16,164 nucleotides of DNA from an uncultured Fusibacter sp. (GCA_937958285.1 CALFXQ010000106.1:1-16164); one strand, 5' to 3'; shown: positions 6,836-14,546, counted from the stretch's first letter. Notes: a model not told the origin generated them from the letters alone. Translations and numbers: made by a program.

Positions 6836-8409
6836 CAGGATACTTGATTGCGCCCACTATTTTTTGCAGCATACAGTTTTTTATCTGCTCTATTGATTAA
6901 CTGTACCATCGTTTCGTCTCCAGTATAGGTGGCAATTCCAAAACTCATAGTTACCTCAATTCCGCCTACATCACTTTTTAAGGGCTTCTCTACAATCCGT
7001 TTTAAGAGACTTCTAGAGACACTGCAAGCCAGTTGACTATCAGCACCTGGCAGTACGATTAAAAACTCCTCGCCACCCCATCTGCATGCATAGTCCGTAT
7101 GTCGAATGCTGCCTTCAATAATTTCTGAGAGCCGAACCAATATTGAGTCACCAACACGGTGTCCAAAAGTATCATTAATCATTTTAAAATCATCGACATC
7201 ACCTAAAACTACCGAGAAAACCTCTCCCTGAGTGTTAAAGCGATTTATAAGTGTTTGTGACAATTCTTCAAATGAATAGCGATTGAGAAGCCCAGTTAAA
7301 GCATCTCTTCTTGCAATGACATCCAGATGTTCATGTACTTGCTTTTGTTTATATCTGTAGAAAAGAAGAAATAGCGTTAAAATTGCCAATAAAACACTCA
7401 GTATGCCGTTTAAGAGCACATTTTCTGTATAACTCGACAAAATCGATGAGCGATTGGCTCGTATATAAATATACCAAGGCTTAGAAAATTGCTTAAGCAC
7501 AGTATTAAACACAACATAGTACATCTCACCAGGTTGCCCTAAAAGCACTTTCTGAGTTTGCCCTAGCGAATCATTGTCGATGAGCATAATCTCTTCTTCA
7601 CTTAAAGCATCCACAAATCCAGAGTAGGTTCTTTGTGATAAAGGTTCGTTGAGAAGACCAATTACCTTGCGTTCTGCTGTAACGATAAATGTGTCCCCAT
7701 GTCGTGTTAGCTCTAGATCGTTGATAAATCTTACAATTTCGTCTAGTGACAAGTCAAAACTGTATACACCCTCAAGATCTCCATCTACAGAATATTGGTG
7801 TGCAGCAGTAATCCCAATTACTTTGTCTGTAAAGAACTCATAGGGCTCACTCATAAACAGCGTTTCAGTTTCAAGAGCGCCGATATACCATGGTCTTGTC
7901 CTCGGATCAAAATCAATGCCATCGACAATTACCTCGCGAACGAGCGTTTCGTTATTATAGTACCGCCAAATTGTACGTGGGTTACGGTCTTTTTCTGTCA
8001 AATGGGAGTCAGTAAGAACAATTTTTGTATTGATATTACCCACAACATCCTTGCGGTACATAACAAAGTTCCCCATTTTATCCCCAAACTGAAGCGACAC
8101 AATAAATGGATAGTGCGAGACTAAATCGCGTGCAAACTTTTCATTTTTAATCGCCTGCAATAAAAACTGTTCTTCCTTTACCCAATTCTTCACCGCTAGC
8201 TTATCAAACAACACTAAAGTGTCAAAATAACTCTCCACGCGCTGCGTCACTAATCTTGAGGCATCATAAATTGATTCTTGTGCCAATTTCTCCATACTGT
8301 CCAAATTGTACTTTGTTACAAAGGCAGATAAACTAACAACAATTGTCAATAAAAGAACAACAATTACCGTAATCCACTTATCTACTCTAATCTTCGCAAT
8401 GGCTTTCAA
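6832..8409 (-). CDS. Membrane diguanylate cyclase with extracytoplasmic dCache-like sensor
   Basis: A 525-residue c-di-GMP synthase. A first membrane helix (about 12-32) is followed by an outside sensor region of roughly 295 residues. This region includes DPRTRPWY (about 168-175), typical of dCache domains that bind small ligands. A second helix (about 331-351) leads to a GGDEF domain. The active site GGEEF (445-449) is intact, and an RxxD inhibition site (RHTD, 436-439) sits the usual five residues before it, so the enzyme is probably active and product-inhibited. Start choice: TTG at 8409 has GAGAGGTG six bases upstream. The GTG at 8418 is part of that ribosome site and too close to be the start. 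Divergent from the DUF134 gene. Confidence 0.9.
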   Translation of the reverse strand: MKAIAKIRVDKWITVIVVLLLTIVVSLSAFVTKYNLDSMEKLAQESIYDASRLVTQRVESYFDTLVLFDKLAVKNWVKEEQFLLQAIKNEKFARDLVSHYPFIVSLQFGDKMGNFVMYRKDVVGNINTKIVLTDSHLTEKDRNPRTIWRYYNNETLVREVIVDGIDFDPRTRPWYIGALETETLFMSEPYEFFTDKVIGITAAHQYSVDGDLEGVYSFDLSLDEIVRFINDLELTRHGDTFIVTAERKVIGLLNEPLSQRTYSGFVDALSEEEIMLIDNDSLGQTQKVLLGQPGEMYYVVFNTVLKQFSKPWYIYIRANRSSILSSYTENVLLNGILSVLLAILTLFLLFYRYKQKQVHEHLDVIARRDALTGLLNRYSFEELSQTLINRFNTQGEVFSVVLGDVDDFKMINDTFGHRVGDSILVRLSEIIEGSIRHTDYACRWGGEEFLIVLPGADSQLACSVSRSLLKRIVEKPLKSDVGGIEVTMSFGIATYTGDETMVQLINRADKKLYAAKNSGRNQVSC

Positions 8410-8433
8410 ACGTATCACCTCTCTTATGTTTTA

Positions 8434-8463
8434 TTATTACCCCAAGATTGCATCCCTAGACAA
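8434..8463 (-). promoter_or_regulatory. Possible promoter of the diguanylate cyclase gene
   Basis: On the minus strand, TTGTCT (8458-8463) and TAATAA (8434-8439) are 18 bp apart. Predicted start would be only about 18 bases before TTG 8409. The match is moderate. The -35 occupies the same bases as the -35 of the opposite promoter at 8457-8485. Confidence 0.4.
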
Positions 8464-8485
8464 TACGAATAAAACAAGATATAAT
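8457..8485 (+). promoter_or_regulatory. Promoter of the DUF134 gene
   Basis: TAGACA (8457-8462, 5/6 to the -35 consensus) and a perfect TATAAT (8480-8485) with 17 bp between. Predicted start is near 8492, giving a leader of about 34 bases. The palindrome GCATATGC (8488-8495) lies at the start point and could be part of an operator. Confidence 0.7.
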
Positions 8486-8525
8486 TAGCATATGCTTTTT
8501 ATTTTATACGCCATGGGGGTCTCTA

Positions 8526-8942
8526 ATGTCACGTCCTAAACAATTGAAACAAGTTGACTTGGCCGCTTTTGAGGCCATGCCCAAAGAAGAAGCCATCCTT
8601 GGCGCTGACGAAAGTTATGCTCTATTTCTCAAAGATATTAAGGGCATGCATCAACAAGAGTGCGCCGATTTAATGGGTATCTCGCGCGCCTCATTCCAAC
8701 AAATTCTCGACGTCGCACATAAAAAAGTGGCTGAAGCACTGATTGCCGGTGCAAGGCTCAAAATTGAGGGTGGCGAATTCGTCACGAATATGTGTCAAAT
8801 GGCCTGTTCAGTGTGCGGTCATAGCTATATTCCTCACTTGTTAAAAGATAAGAAGGTTTGCCCAAACTGTCATAGTTCAAGTGTGGCATGTACGCATAAA
8901 GGCAATCATTGCAACCTACTAGGCTGTCCGAGCGCCGAATAG
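8526..8942 (+). CDS. DUF134 family HTH protein with cysteine-rich metal-binding tail
   Basis: A 138-residue member of the DUF134 family. The N-terminus (MSRPKQ, then LGADESYALFLKDIKGMHQQE) leads into a sigma-70 region-4-like helix-turn-helix at about 37-62 (QECADLMGISRASFQQIL), followed by the conserved KVAEAL and RLKIEGG. The last 50 residues carry eight cysteines (C90, C94, C97, C112, C115, C122, C129, C134). CxxC pairs at 94/97 and 112/115 suggest a zinc ribbon, with extra cysteines that could bind another metal. DUF134 proteins are putative regulators, sometimes found near NifX-like cofactor domains and MinD-like ATPases; neither is present here. The ribosome site GGGGGT is weak. It may regulate its own promoter and the divergent cyclase, which is inference from layout. 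Confidence 0.88.
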   Translation: MSRPKQLKQVDLAAFEAMPKEEAILGADESYALFLKDIKGMHQQECADLMGISRASFQQILDVAHKKVAEALIAGARLKIEGGEFVTNMCQMACSVCGHSYIPHLLKDKKVCPNCHSSSVACTHKGNHCNLLGCPSAE

Positions 8943-8975
8943 AGGACACACATGTTTGACTGCGCCACCATTTAA

Positions 8976-9020
8976 AAGCCACCTTCTCAAGTAGAGAAGG
9001 TGGCTTCGCCTTTTTTTATA
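8976..9020. terminator. Strong bidirectional terminator
   Basis: A perfect 13-bp stem (8976-8988 with 8994-9006) with a five-base loop is followed on the plus strand by CGCC and then seven T. On the minus strand it is followed by TTTT-like sequence after the stem. It lies between the convergent DUF134 gene and the deacylase gene and probably ends both transcripts, better in the plus direction. Confidence 0.85.
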
Positions 9021-9037
9021 TGGGTTTTATTAGTGCG

Positions 9038-9505
9038 TTAGACTAAATCTACAATTGTTGCATGCGTCTCTCTAACTAGCGTCTGTGACTGCAATTTCAT
9101 TTGCAACCCTATTGCCCCAGCACTTACTACTACATATTCGATAGCATTAATTGAACTGTCGATAAAAGTCAGAAAGTGCTTTTTCATTCCAATGGGCGAA
9201 CAACCACCTCTCTCATATCCTGTTGTTTTAACAAGATCTTTCACAGCTAACATCTGAATAGACTTCTCGCCAATGGAATGTGCAGCTTTTTTTAAATCGA
9301 TTTCACAATCGACAGGAACTAAAGCCACATAGTATCCCTTTGTTCCTGTCAGAACTAAGGTTTTATATACACTTGATACTTCATACCCTATCTTTTGCGC
9401 AACTGAAATACCATCGATTTTCCCATCACTAGTATTGTATGAGATAACTTCAAAGGGCACTTTTTTAGACTCCAATTGTCGCATCGCATTTGTTTTTTTA
9501 CTCAT
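9038..9505 (-). CDS. ybaK: Cys-tRNA(Pro) deacylase, YbaK/EbsC family
   Basis: A 155-residue single-domain YbaK protein, a trans-editing enzyme that hydrolyses Cys-tRNA(Pro) made in error by prolyl-tRNA synthetase. The N-terminal TNAMRQLE, the conserved lysine K48 in VYKTLV, and GYERGGCSPIGMKK (about 97-109) match the family, and the length is full. K48 aligns with the lysine important for activity in YbaK. ATG at 9505 has GAGGGA upstream. It lies 54 bases after the Fes-like domain gene on the same strand and is probably the last gene of that operon, although a weak own promoter cannot be ruled out. The family call is strong. Confidence 0.92.
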   Translation of the reverse strand: MSKKTNAMRQLESKKVPFEVISYNTSDGKIDGISVAQKIGYEVSSVYKTLVLTGTKGYYVALVPVDCEIDLKKAAHSIGEKSIQMLAVKDLVKTTGYERGGCSPIGMKKHFLTFIDSSINAIEYVVVSAGAIGLQMKLQSQTLVRETHATIVDLV

Positions 9506-9559
9506 TTAAGTCCCTCGCAAAAAATATTCTCAGAACGTTACACCCCACCACAAATTGTA

Positions 9560-10003
9560 CTAAGTGTGAATAGGCGTTTGAGCCCAAGATAAAAGAAGAT
9601 TTTCCACTTCTGTATTCAATGGATTAAGAGGATCAATTAAAAGCTGTTTTGTTCGCTGAGCACAAGTTGGCAACAATGAATCATTAACAGAAAATGCATA
9701 CTTGAGTTTAAAGTCATAGGGCACCAACGTTGTCTTCCAAAAAATCTTTGTTCCTTCTATTCGATCCATTATTGCGCGTTCAGGGTTAAATGCAATATGA
9801 GGCTCATAAAGTACAACATTCTCTATATGCGCTTCACCAATATAAAAATGTGTTACCCAAACGTACTTAGAGTAGCCTTCTCGCTCCTCAATAATGGGCA
9901 ATGTTCCCGATTTGATTACGTCTAAGCAATATGCCTCTGTAAACTTTCCATTTTCTACGCCTTCAATTAACTCTTGAACCTTCTCACTAACAACTGTTAT
10001 CAT
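9560..10003 (-). CDS. Free-standing domain resembling the N-terminal domain of enterochelin esterases
   Basis: A 147-residue protein without signal peptide or membrane segment. The middle resembles the carbohydrate-binding-like N-terminal domain of Fes-type enterochelin esterases: MDRIEGTKIFWKTTLVP (79-95), then KYAFSVND (101-108) and DPLNP (124-128), each with a counterpart in E. coli Fes as I recall it. In Fes this domain precedes an alpha/beta-hydrolase that cleaves ferric enterobactin. Here the reading frame stops about 20 residues after DPLNP, and no hydrolase follows. A ribosome site (AGAGGA, about seven bases from ATG) and clean frame argue against a decayed remnant. A siderophore link is only inferred. 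It follows the DJ-1-like gene by 27 bases. Confidence 0.7.
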   Translation of the reverse strand: MITVVSEKVQELIEGVENGKFTEAYCLDVIKSGTLPIIEEREGYSKYVWVTHFYIGEAHIENVVLYEPHIAFNPERAIMDRIEGTKIFWKTTLVPYDFKLKYAFSVNDSLLPTCAQRTKQLLIDPLNPLNTEVENLLLSWAQTPIHT

Positions 10004-10030
10004 CTTATATTCCTCTCTGTAGATATTGGA

Positions 10031-11257
10031 TTAGTCTTCTTGAAAATAGCCATAAGCCACATAACGTTGTATGGCTTTGGCGTGCTTATCACCATGATTT
10101 AACTTAGCCAAGATTAGGAGTGCATCAATGGCTTCAGTTAATGTTTGTGCAATCATATACTTTCCTGTTTCTATTGGCTGATCCCAATCAATGTAATTCT
10201 CATATCGCGTCAGTATTCCCGACACACCCAAGTATCGAATCCCATCGGCAATTGTCAAAACTCTTTGGGCGCCCTCGCAAATACGTTCCAGCCAATAAAC
10301 AAGATAACTGTGATTTAACTCGCTGATGACACCTTCTTCTCCGCCTCCAATTACAATAAGATGAGTCTTTGTAACATCTTGAATGGCGAAATGTGTCACT
10401 ATACTAAATCCTTTGCCTTCAACTTCTACTGGACCACGACGATCGCTAACACACCTAATTCTCACATTTGGAAAATGTCTAAGAACTTCATAAGTGATTG
10501 CAAAATCAATGGCACGCATTTGATCAAAGAGATAGAAAGTAATATCATATATGCCTTTAATGATTCCGGCTTCGTATTGAGGTTGACCCACCTGTGGAAT
10601 GCGCATAATTTTGTTTGCGTTGTGTTGCAACGTATTAAACAGGGTTCTTTGCAACGATGTGCCCTTTAGTCCATAACGTGGAAGCTCGCTTGTATTGTAG
10701 AGATACTTCGGTTGAAAACACCAGTCCGTCCTTAAGTCTTCTTCTTGATTATCACCTAATAGTAACTTAGATATTGTAAAAGTCAAATCAAAGATGTGAC
10801 CATGACTTTCCACTGTAATAAACTTACCGTCTAAGACCGTAAGGTCCTTCTTAACAATCGCGCCACCACGTTTGACCATACGATGATATTTCTGTGGGCA
10901 TGCCACTTGCACGTTGTTTAAATAACCCAAATCAGCAAGTAATAGAACACCTTCAGATATAGACACAATCGTTGAGGATGAATCCACCAAACGTCTAAGT
11001 GCGCTTTCATATTGGTCTTTCTCTTTTATTAAGGCCTGTGCACTATGGCTCCCACATATCCATAACACATCTGACGATTCTACCTTACTTATATGATCAA
11101 TTTCTTGAATCTTGATTTCTTCACCAGCTGCAGTCACTTGCTCTTCTTTTGCAGAGACAAGTCTTATTTCTAGGTCTGGGATGTCTTTTAAAACATCATA
11201 TGGAATCACAAAATCTGTTAATGGCACTTGATCATATATTAAAATTGTTAGCTTCAC
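10031..11257 (-). CDS. Tandem DJ-1/PfpI-like protein lacking both catalytic cysteines
   Basis: A 408-residue soluble protein made of two class-I-amidotransferase-like DJ-1/PfpI domains (about 1-170 and 237-395) joined by a linker. Both show the family's opening strand and acidic residue (D21 in VIPYDVL; E257 in AITYEVL) and the nucleophile-elbow region. The expected pattern SVCTGALLLA reads SISEGVLLLA in domain 1, so S101 replaces the cysteine. In domain 2 it reads TIADGIRYLG, with A337 in that place. So it is probably not a thiol enzyme and may bind a ligand or partner instead; a serine nucleophile at 101 remains possible. The start is GTG at 11257, with AGGAG six bases upstream. It leads an operon with the Fes-like domain gene. 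Confidence 0.8.
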   Translation of the reverse strand: MKLTILIYDQVPLTDFVIPYDVLKDIPDLEIRLVSAKEEQVTAAGEEIKIQEIDHISKVESSDVLWICGSHSAQALIKEKDQYESALRRLVDSSSTIVSISEGVLLLADLGYLNNVQVACPQKYHRMVKRGGAIVKKDLTVLDGKFITVESHGHIFDLTFTISKLLLGDNQEEDLRTDWCFQPKYLYNTSELPRYGLKGTSLQRTLFNTLQHNANKIMRIPQVGQPQYEAGIIKGIYDITFYLFDQMRAIDFAITYEVLRHFPNVRIRCVSDRRGPVEVEGKGFSIVTHFAIQDVTKTHLIVIGGGEEGVISELNHSYLVYWLERICEGAQRVLTIADGIRYLGVSGILTRYENYIDWDQPIETGKYMIAQTLTEAIDALLILAKLNHGDKHAKAIQRYVAYGYFQED

Positions 11258-11289
11258 ACATATCTCCTAAATCATCGTTTTGTACTTCA

Positions 11290-11295
11290 ATTATA
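11290..11295 (-). promoter_or_regulatory. -10 element upstream of the DJ-1-like gene
   Basis: A perfect TATAAT on the minus strand, about 33 bases upstream of GTG 11257. The matching -35 region is poor (TGTACG at 17 bp spacing), with an A-rich spacer between. Likely a promoter because the upstream wal operon ends in a terminator at 11371-11399, so this gene needs its own. Confidence 0.5.
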
Positions 11296-11370
11296 ACGCT
11301 TTTTTTCTACCACGTACAGTTTACTAGATGCTTATATCTGCTTATCCTCAAAAATCATCCTACATAGAAC

Positions 11371-11399
11371 AAAAAAATACAGCTATTAAAGAGCTGTAT
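11371..11399 (-). terminator. Terminator of the wal operon, overlapping the walJ stop
   Basis: On the minus strand, ATACAGCT (11392-11399) pairs with AGCTGTAT (11377-11384) across a seven-base loop and is followed by a run of T (11371-11376). The walJ TAA (11386-11388) lies in the loop, so the last codons of walJ form the stem. A terminating ribosome would cover the hairpin. Confidence 0.85.
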
Positions 11400-12204
11400 C
11401 TCTTATTCTCATGCGTTTTCCAATTCGATTTCTATATGTCATCTCAATCAATATATCTTGGTCAACAACAATACCCTCTAGTGCGAGTGAACTTCTCATC
11501 GTCTCATATGCCAAGTCTGGTGTGTTGTTTTCTTTAGAAAGATGTCCAAGAAACACGCTTTTAAGCGCTCCTTGTTGATATAAATGAATGATTGCACGCG
11601 CACAGTCTTCATTGCTCAAATGGCCCGTTTCGCTAAGCACACGCCTTTTTAAGGGATATGGATAAGAGCCCCTCAACAACATGTCTACATTGTGGTTTGA
11701 TTCTAAAAGTAATAATTGTACGCGATATAGCGATTTTAACATTTGTTCATCAACGACCCCTAAATCAGTGGCCACTGCTACGCTTACACCAGTAACAGCA
11801 TGCTCAAATACAAATGCAAGAGGGGCTACTGCATCGTGGCTTATCGCAATTGGTTCAATGTACATGTCTTGAATTTGAACCCTTTCACCTGGCGTTAAAA
11901 AGTGAATAAGTTGTTGATCATAATTTCCTACTTGCTTCACGACTGCAGACCATGTTTTTTCATGACAGTATATTGGGACTTTATACTTCCTATGAAAAGA
12001 TCCTACGCCTTTTATGTGATCGGAATGCTCATGACTTATAAAGATGCCACTAATTGTTTTTGGATCAATGTTTAAATGACTCAAGGCATTTACAACATAC
12101 TTAATTGTTAGCCCATTATCTACTAAAAAATGTGCTTTTTCAGTGCCAATATATTGGCAGTTACCACTGCTACCACTTGCAAGAGAACAAAAATCTACAA
12201 ACAT
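11386..12204 (-). CDS. walJ: WalJ (YycJ), metallo-beta-lactamase-fold hydrolase
   Basis: A 272-residue cytoplasmic metallo-beta-lactamase-fold protein of the YycJ/WalJ family, probably a nuclease-like exonuclease linked to coordinating cell division and replication. The N-terminus FCSLASGSSGNC is characteristic. Metal ligands are intact: H58-E-H60-S-D62-H63, H123, D147, and a late histidine in GHLS (H221). It is the last gene of the wal operon, 21 bases after yycI. Its ribosome site is a GGTGGTGG-type purine run, weaker than its neighbours'. An htrA-type protease gene, which often follows walJ in Bacillales, is absent here because the operon ends with a terminator overlapping the stop. Confidence 0.92.
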   Translation of the reverse strand: MFVDFCSLASGSSGNCQYIGTEKAHFLVDNGLTIKYVVNALSHLNIDPKTISGIFISHEHSDHIKGVGSFHRKYKVPIYCHEKTWSAVVKQVGNYDQQLIHFLTPGERVQIQDMYIEPIAISHDAVAPLAFVFEHAVTGVSVAVATDLGVVDEQMLKSLYRVQLLLLESNHNVDMLLRGSYPYPLKRRVLSETGHLSNEDCARAIIHLYQQGALKSVFLGHLSKENNTPDLAYETMRSSLALEGIVVDQDILIEMTYRNRIGKRMRIRDTAL

Positions 12205-12225
12205 TTACCACCACCATCACATAAA

Positions 12226-13035
12226 CTACTGTACCCACAACGCTTCCACCAGGAAGGTATCGCCGTTTAATGTTCTAAATCTAAAATAGGGAGAGCCCTC
12301 ACCGGATTCAATAGTCGTATCAAATGCATTGCTCTCTAGTTTATATCCAATATTTACTGAAGTGAACTCGAGTTGACTTTTACTTTGCCCTTCTTCGAGG
12401 ATATTATCTAAAAGTCGATAAAGTGCCATTGGATAAGAACAAATACTCAACGTTTGATCATCAACTTCTTCAATAGCATACCATCTGCGCTGAAATCTCA
12501 TAATTTCGTTATTGCTGTAGTGAACACTCATATAACTTCCATCTACAAAATACTCTTTAAAAAGCTGTCCATAATTATAAATAAATCCATCATCCGTTTC
12601 AACTACATTGACCAATGTAAAGTCGCGTTCTAAAGCTAGCGCATCTACAAACCATCCTTCTATACGATCTGCAACAGCTTGTTTTGACAGGGAATCCTCA
12701 ACTGTAAAGCTCTTTAGCTCGGCGTCTCCCATCTTTTTGGTTAAAAGCAATGTATTCTGATTTTCAACTAGTGTATTGTACTGATCAAGCTGATATTGAG
12801 AAGAATCAACCTTAAGTACTGTCAATTTTATCTTTGGCAAACGATCAATTTCAATAGGCACTAGTGACGCAATATCTAATTGATTTCTTAAGAATATACT
12901 CTCTAATGCTCTTAATTGTTCTTTATCTGATAACATCGATACTTGTGAAAATTCCTGCCAGTAAAAGTAACCTATGATTAAGTTCGTAATCACTAATGCA
13001 ACAATCATAATTGATTTTGTTTTTGACCATTCCAT
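12226..13035 (-). CDS. yycI: YycI, regulator of WalK
   Basis: A 269-residue bitopic membrane protein. The N-terminus MEWSKTKSI and a single helix (about 8-27) are typical of YycI, with the rest outside the membrane. In Bacillus, YycI and YycH form a complex with WalK through their membrane helices and hold its kinase activity down; in Staphylococcus they activate it, so the sign here is unknown. The gene begins eight bases after yycH with AAGGAAT and AGGT upstream in the end of yycH. The extracytoplasmic part is weakly conserved, as expected, so identity rests on the N-terminus, the length and the position. Confidence 0.88.
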   Translation of the reverse strand: MEWSKTKSIMIVALVITNLIIGYFYWQEFSQVSMLSDKEQLRALESIFLRNQLDIASLVPIEIDRLPKIKLTVLKVDSSQYQLDQYNTLVENQNTLLLTKKMGDAELKSFTVEDSLSKQAVADRIEGWFVDALALERDFTLVNVVETDDGFIYNYGQLFKEYFVDGSYMSVHYSNNEIMRFQRRWYAIEEVDDQTLSICSYPMALYRLLDNILEEGQSKSQLEFTSVNIGYKLESNAFDTTIESGEGSPYFRFRTLNGDTFLVEALWVQ

Positions 13036-13043
13036 TAATCTAC

Positions 13044-14489
13044 CTATTCCTTATTAATCAAATTATAGGTGTAAAAATCTATACAATACTTTTGACTTCC
13101 AAACTGCAAAACAACACCAGGTAACATTTTGTCTTCTTTATCATAGTAAAAGCCTACATACACGTCTTGCAAACTGTTCAATACCGCTTGTCCACTTTCA
13201 ATACTTTGAGGTGGAACCTCTTCTACTGACAAATCTCTATAGTAATTCTTTTCTATGACTGTAAAATTGTCTTTTTGGCTAATCATGTTAAAGAATTGAG
13301 CATCGTCCGTCTCAAGTGAGGAGGTTTGTTCATTGGTTAAGGCTTTAAAAGAGTTGTATTTGTAAACATTGCGATACGCAGATTTAACAACACCACCATA
13401 TACTTCAACTGATGCGCCGTTGTAGCCCTCTATTGAAATTACTGAATAATTATCTATCCGATAGCCAAATTCAAAACGGTAACCACTAACACCCTCTTTA
13501 GAAATCTGCTCTATACTGTTGAGGTAGATTTCATTGATAGGTCCACCAATTTTCTCCAACATAGATAAAGCGCTTTGAAGGCTTTCTATCAGACCAATCG
13601 AATCTTTTAACTGATCGCGAAAGCGCTCGGAGTACTCAATTATCCCTTCTTTTGAAACACGCAATGCCTTATCGCCATAGCCGTAAAGAAAAACCATGCT
13701 GCCATTGACATCCCTAGCCTCTTGTACAAAATCTAGTCGATTCCCGAATACATTTCTTGCAAGATTTCTTAGGGCATCTACATCCGCTAGAGCAATTTCT
13801 GGCTCTACTTTTACTGGAAGTATCATGGGAAGTGAAAACTTCGGAATTAGTACTTGATTGTACAGTTCCTTACCATTTTCAACTTTATAAGCTGGCAGAC
13901 CAAATCGTTGCGAAACTGTTTGAAAGGCAACGGCACTAGAATCCTCCTCAAGATTATCAATTTGATTAGATGGATCCACCATGGCAATTTTTAAATATAC
14001 CTCATAAAACCCTGCATCCGTAATGACCCAAATCTTATTCATTTCACGAGCAACTAGTAAGATTGACCTTACTTCGCCCTTTATCTGATCTTTCATGAGC
14101 TCTTGACTGCTAAGTATACTTAATAGCTCACCCTGACTTAAAGACATCATCAATGTATACTCAATTGATTTGTTTAAGCGGGTGTTAAAATACTCACTTT
14201 CTGAAATTGAAGTGATTCTATCAATGTTTGATAGTGCCATGGATAGTTCCTGTTTGAATGACTCAAAAGACTTCTCTTTATCGAAGTAAAAAGAAGACAT
14301 TCGACCACCACCAAAGCTTACATTTACAGTCTTCACAGTGATTAATTGACTTGTAAGCAATTGGCTTGTTCCAGTTTGACTCTTTGCGTCCTTCACAATT
14401 AAATCGTCCAACCAGAGGCCTCTGAGCAGAAATAACCCTAACGAACAGAGCAAAATGATGAAGAGTGTTTTTATAGTCTCCTTATTCAT
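13044..14489 (-). CDS. yycH: YycH, regulator of WalK
   Basis: A 481-residue bitopic membrane protein: short cytoplasmic MNKETIKT, one helix (about 7-25), then a large outside domain. Length and topology match YycH (about 455 residues in Bacillus), which works with YycI to adjust WalK. The assignment leans on context (between walK and yycI) and on the N-terminus, because the outside region is divergent. I start at ATG 14489, preceded by AGGAAGG five bases upstream. The in-frame GTG at 14516 lies within a hairpin (14510-14529) and has no ribosome site. Gap to the preceding exported-protein gene is 57 bases. Confidence 0.85.
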   Translation of the reverse strand: MNKETIKTLFIILLCSLGLFLLRGLWLDDLIVKDAKSQTGTSQLLTSQLITVKTVNVSFGGGRMSSFYFDKEKSFESFKQELSMALSNIDRITSISESEYFNTRLNKSIEYTLMMSLSQGELLSILSSQELMKDQIKGEVRSILLVAREMNKIWVITDAGFYEVYLKIAMVDPSNQIDNLEEDSSAVAFQTVSQRFGLPAYKVENGKELYNQVLIPKFSLPMILPVKVEPEIALADVDALRNLARNVFGNRLDFVQEARDVNGSMVFLYGYGDKALRVSKEGIIEYSERFRDQLKDSIGLIESLQSALSMLEKIGGPINEIYLNSIEQISKEGVSGYRFEFGYRIDNYSVISIEGYNGASVEVYGGVVKSAYRNVYKYNSFKALTNEQTSSLETDDAQFFNMISQKDNFTVIEKNYYRDLSVEEVPPQSIESGQAVLNSLQDVYVGFYYDKEDKMLPGVVLQFGSQKYCIDFYTYNLINKE

Positions 14490-14509
14490 GCTTGCCTTCC
14501 TACTAGAAA

Positions 14510-14529
14510 GCCTCACTTTTCAGTGAGGC
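14510..14529. other. Intergenic hairpin between the exported-protein gene and yycH
   Basis: Perfect 8-bp inverted repeat GCCTCACT/AGTGAGGC (14510-14517 with 14522-14529) with a four-base loop, 20 bases before the yycH ATG. On the minus strand it is followed only by TTTC, so it is at best a weak terminator. It may tune yycH relative to the upstream gene or be an RNA processing or stability element. Confidence 0.5.
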
Positions 14530-14546
14530 AATCATGTAAATAACTA

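Noticed and set aside
8410..8418. GTG start for the diguanylate cyclase at 8418
   Set aside because: The GTG is part of the GAGAGGTG ribosome site itself; TTG at 8409 has proper spacing.
8782..8982. Minus-strand open frame across the DUF134 gene
   Set aside because: Shadow of a well-supported gene; no ribosome site, no recognisable protein, and it runs into the terminator hairpin.
11258..11385. 128-base gap between the wal terminator and the DJ-1-like gene examined for small genes or RNAs
   Set aside because: Only the terminator and a TATAAT element were found; no open frame with a ribosome site and no convincing RNA structure.
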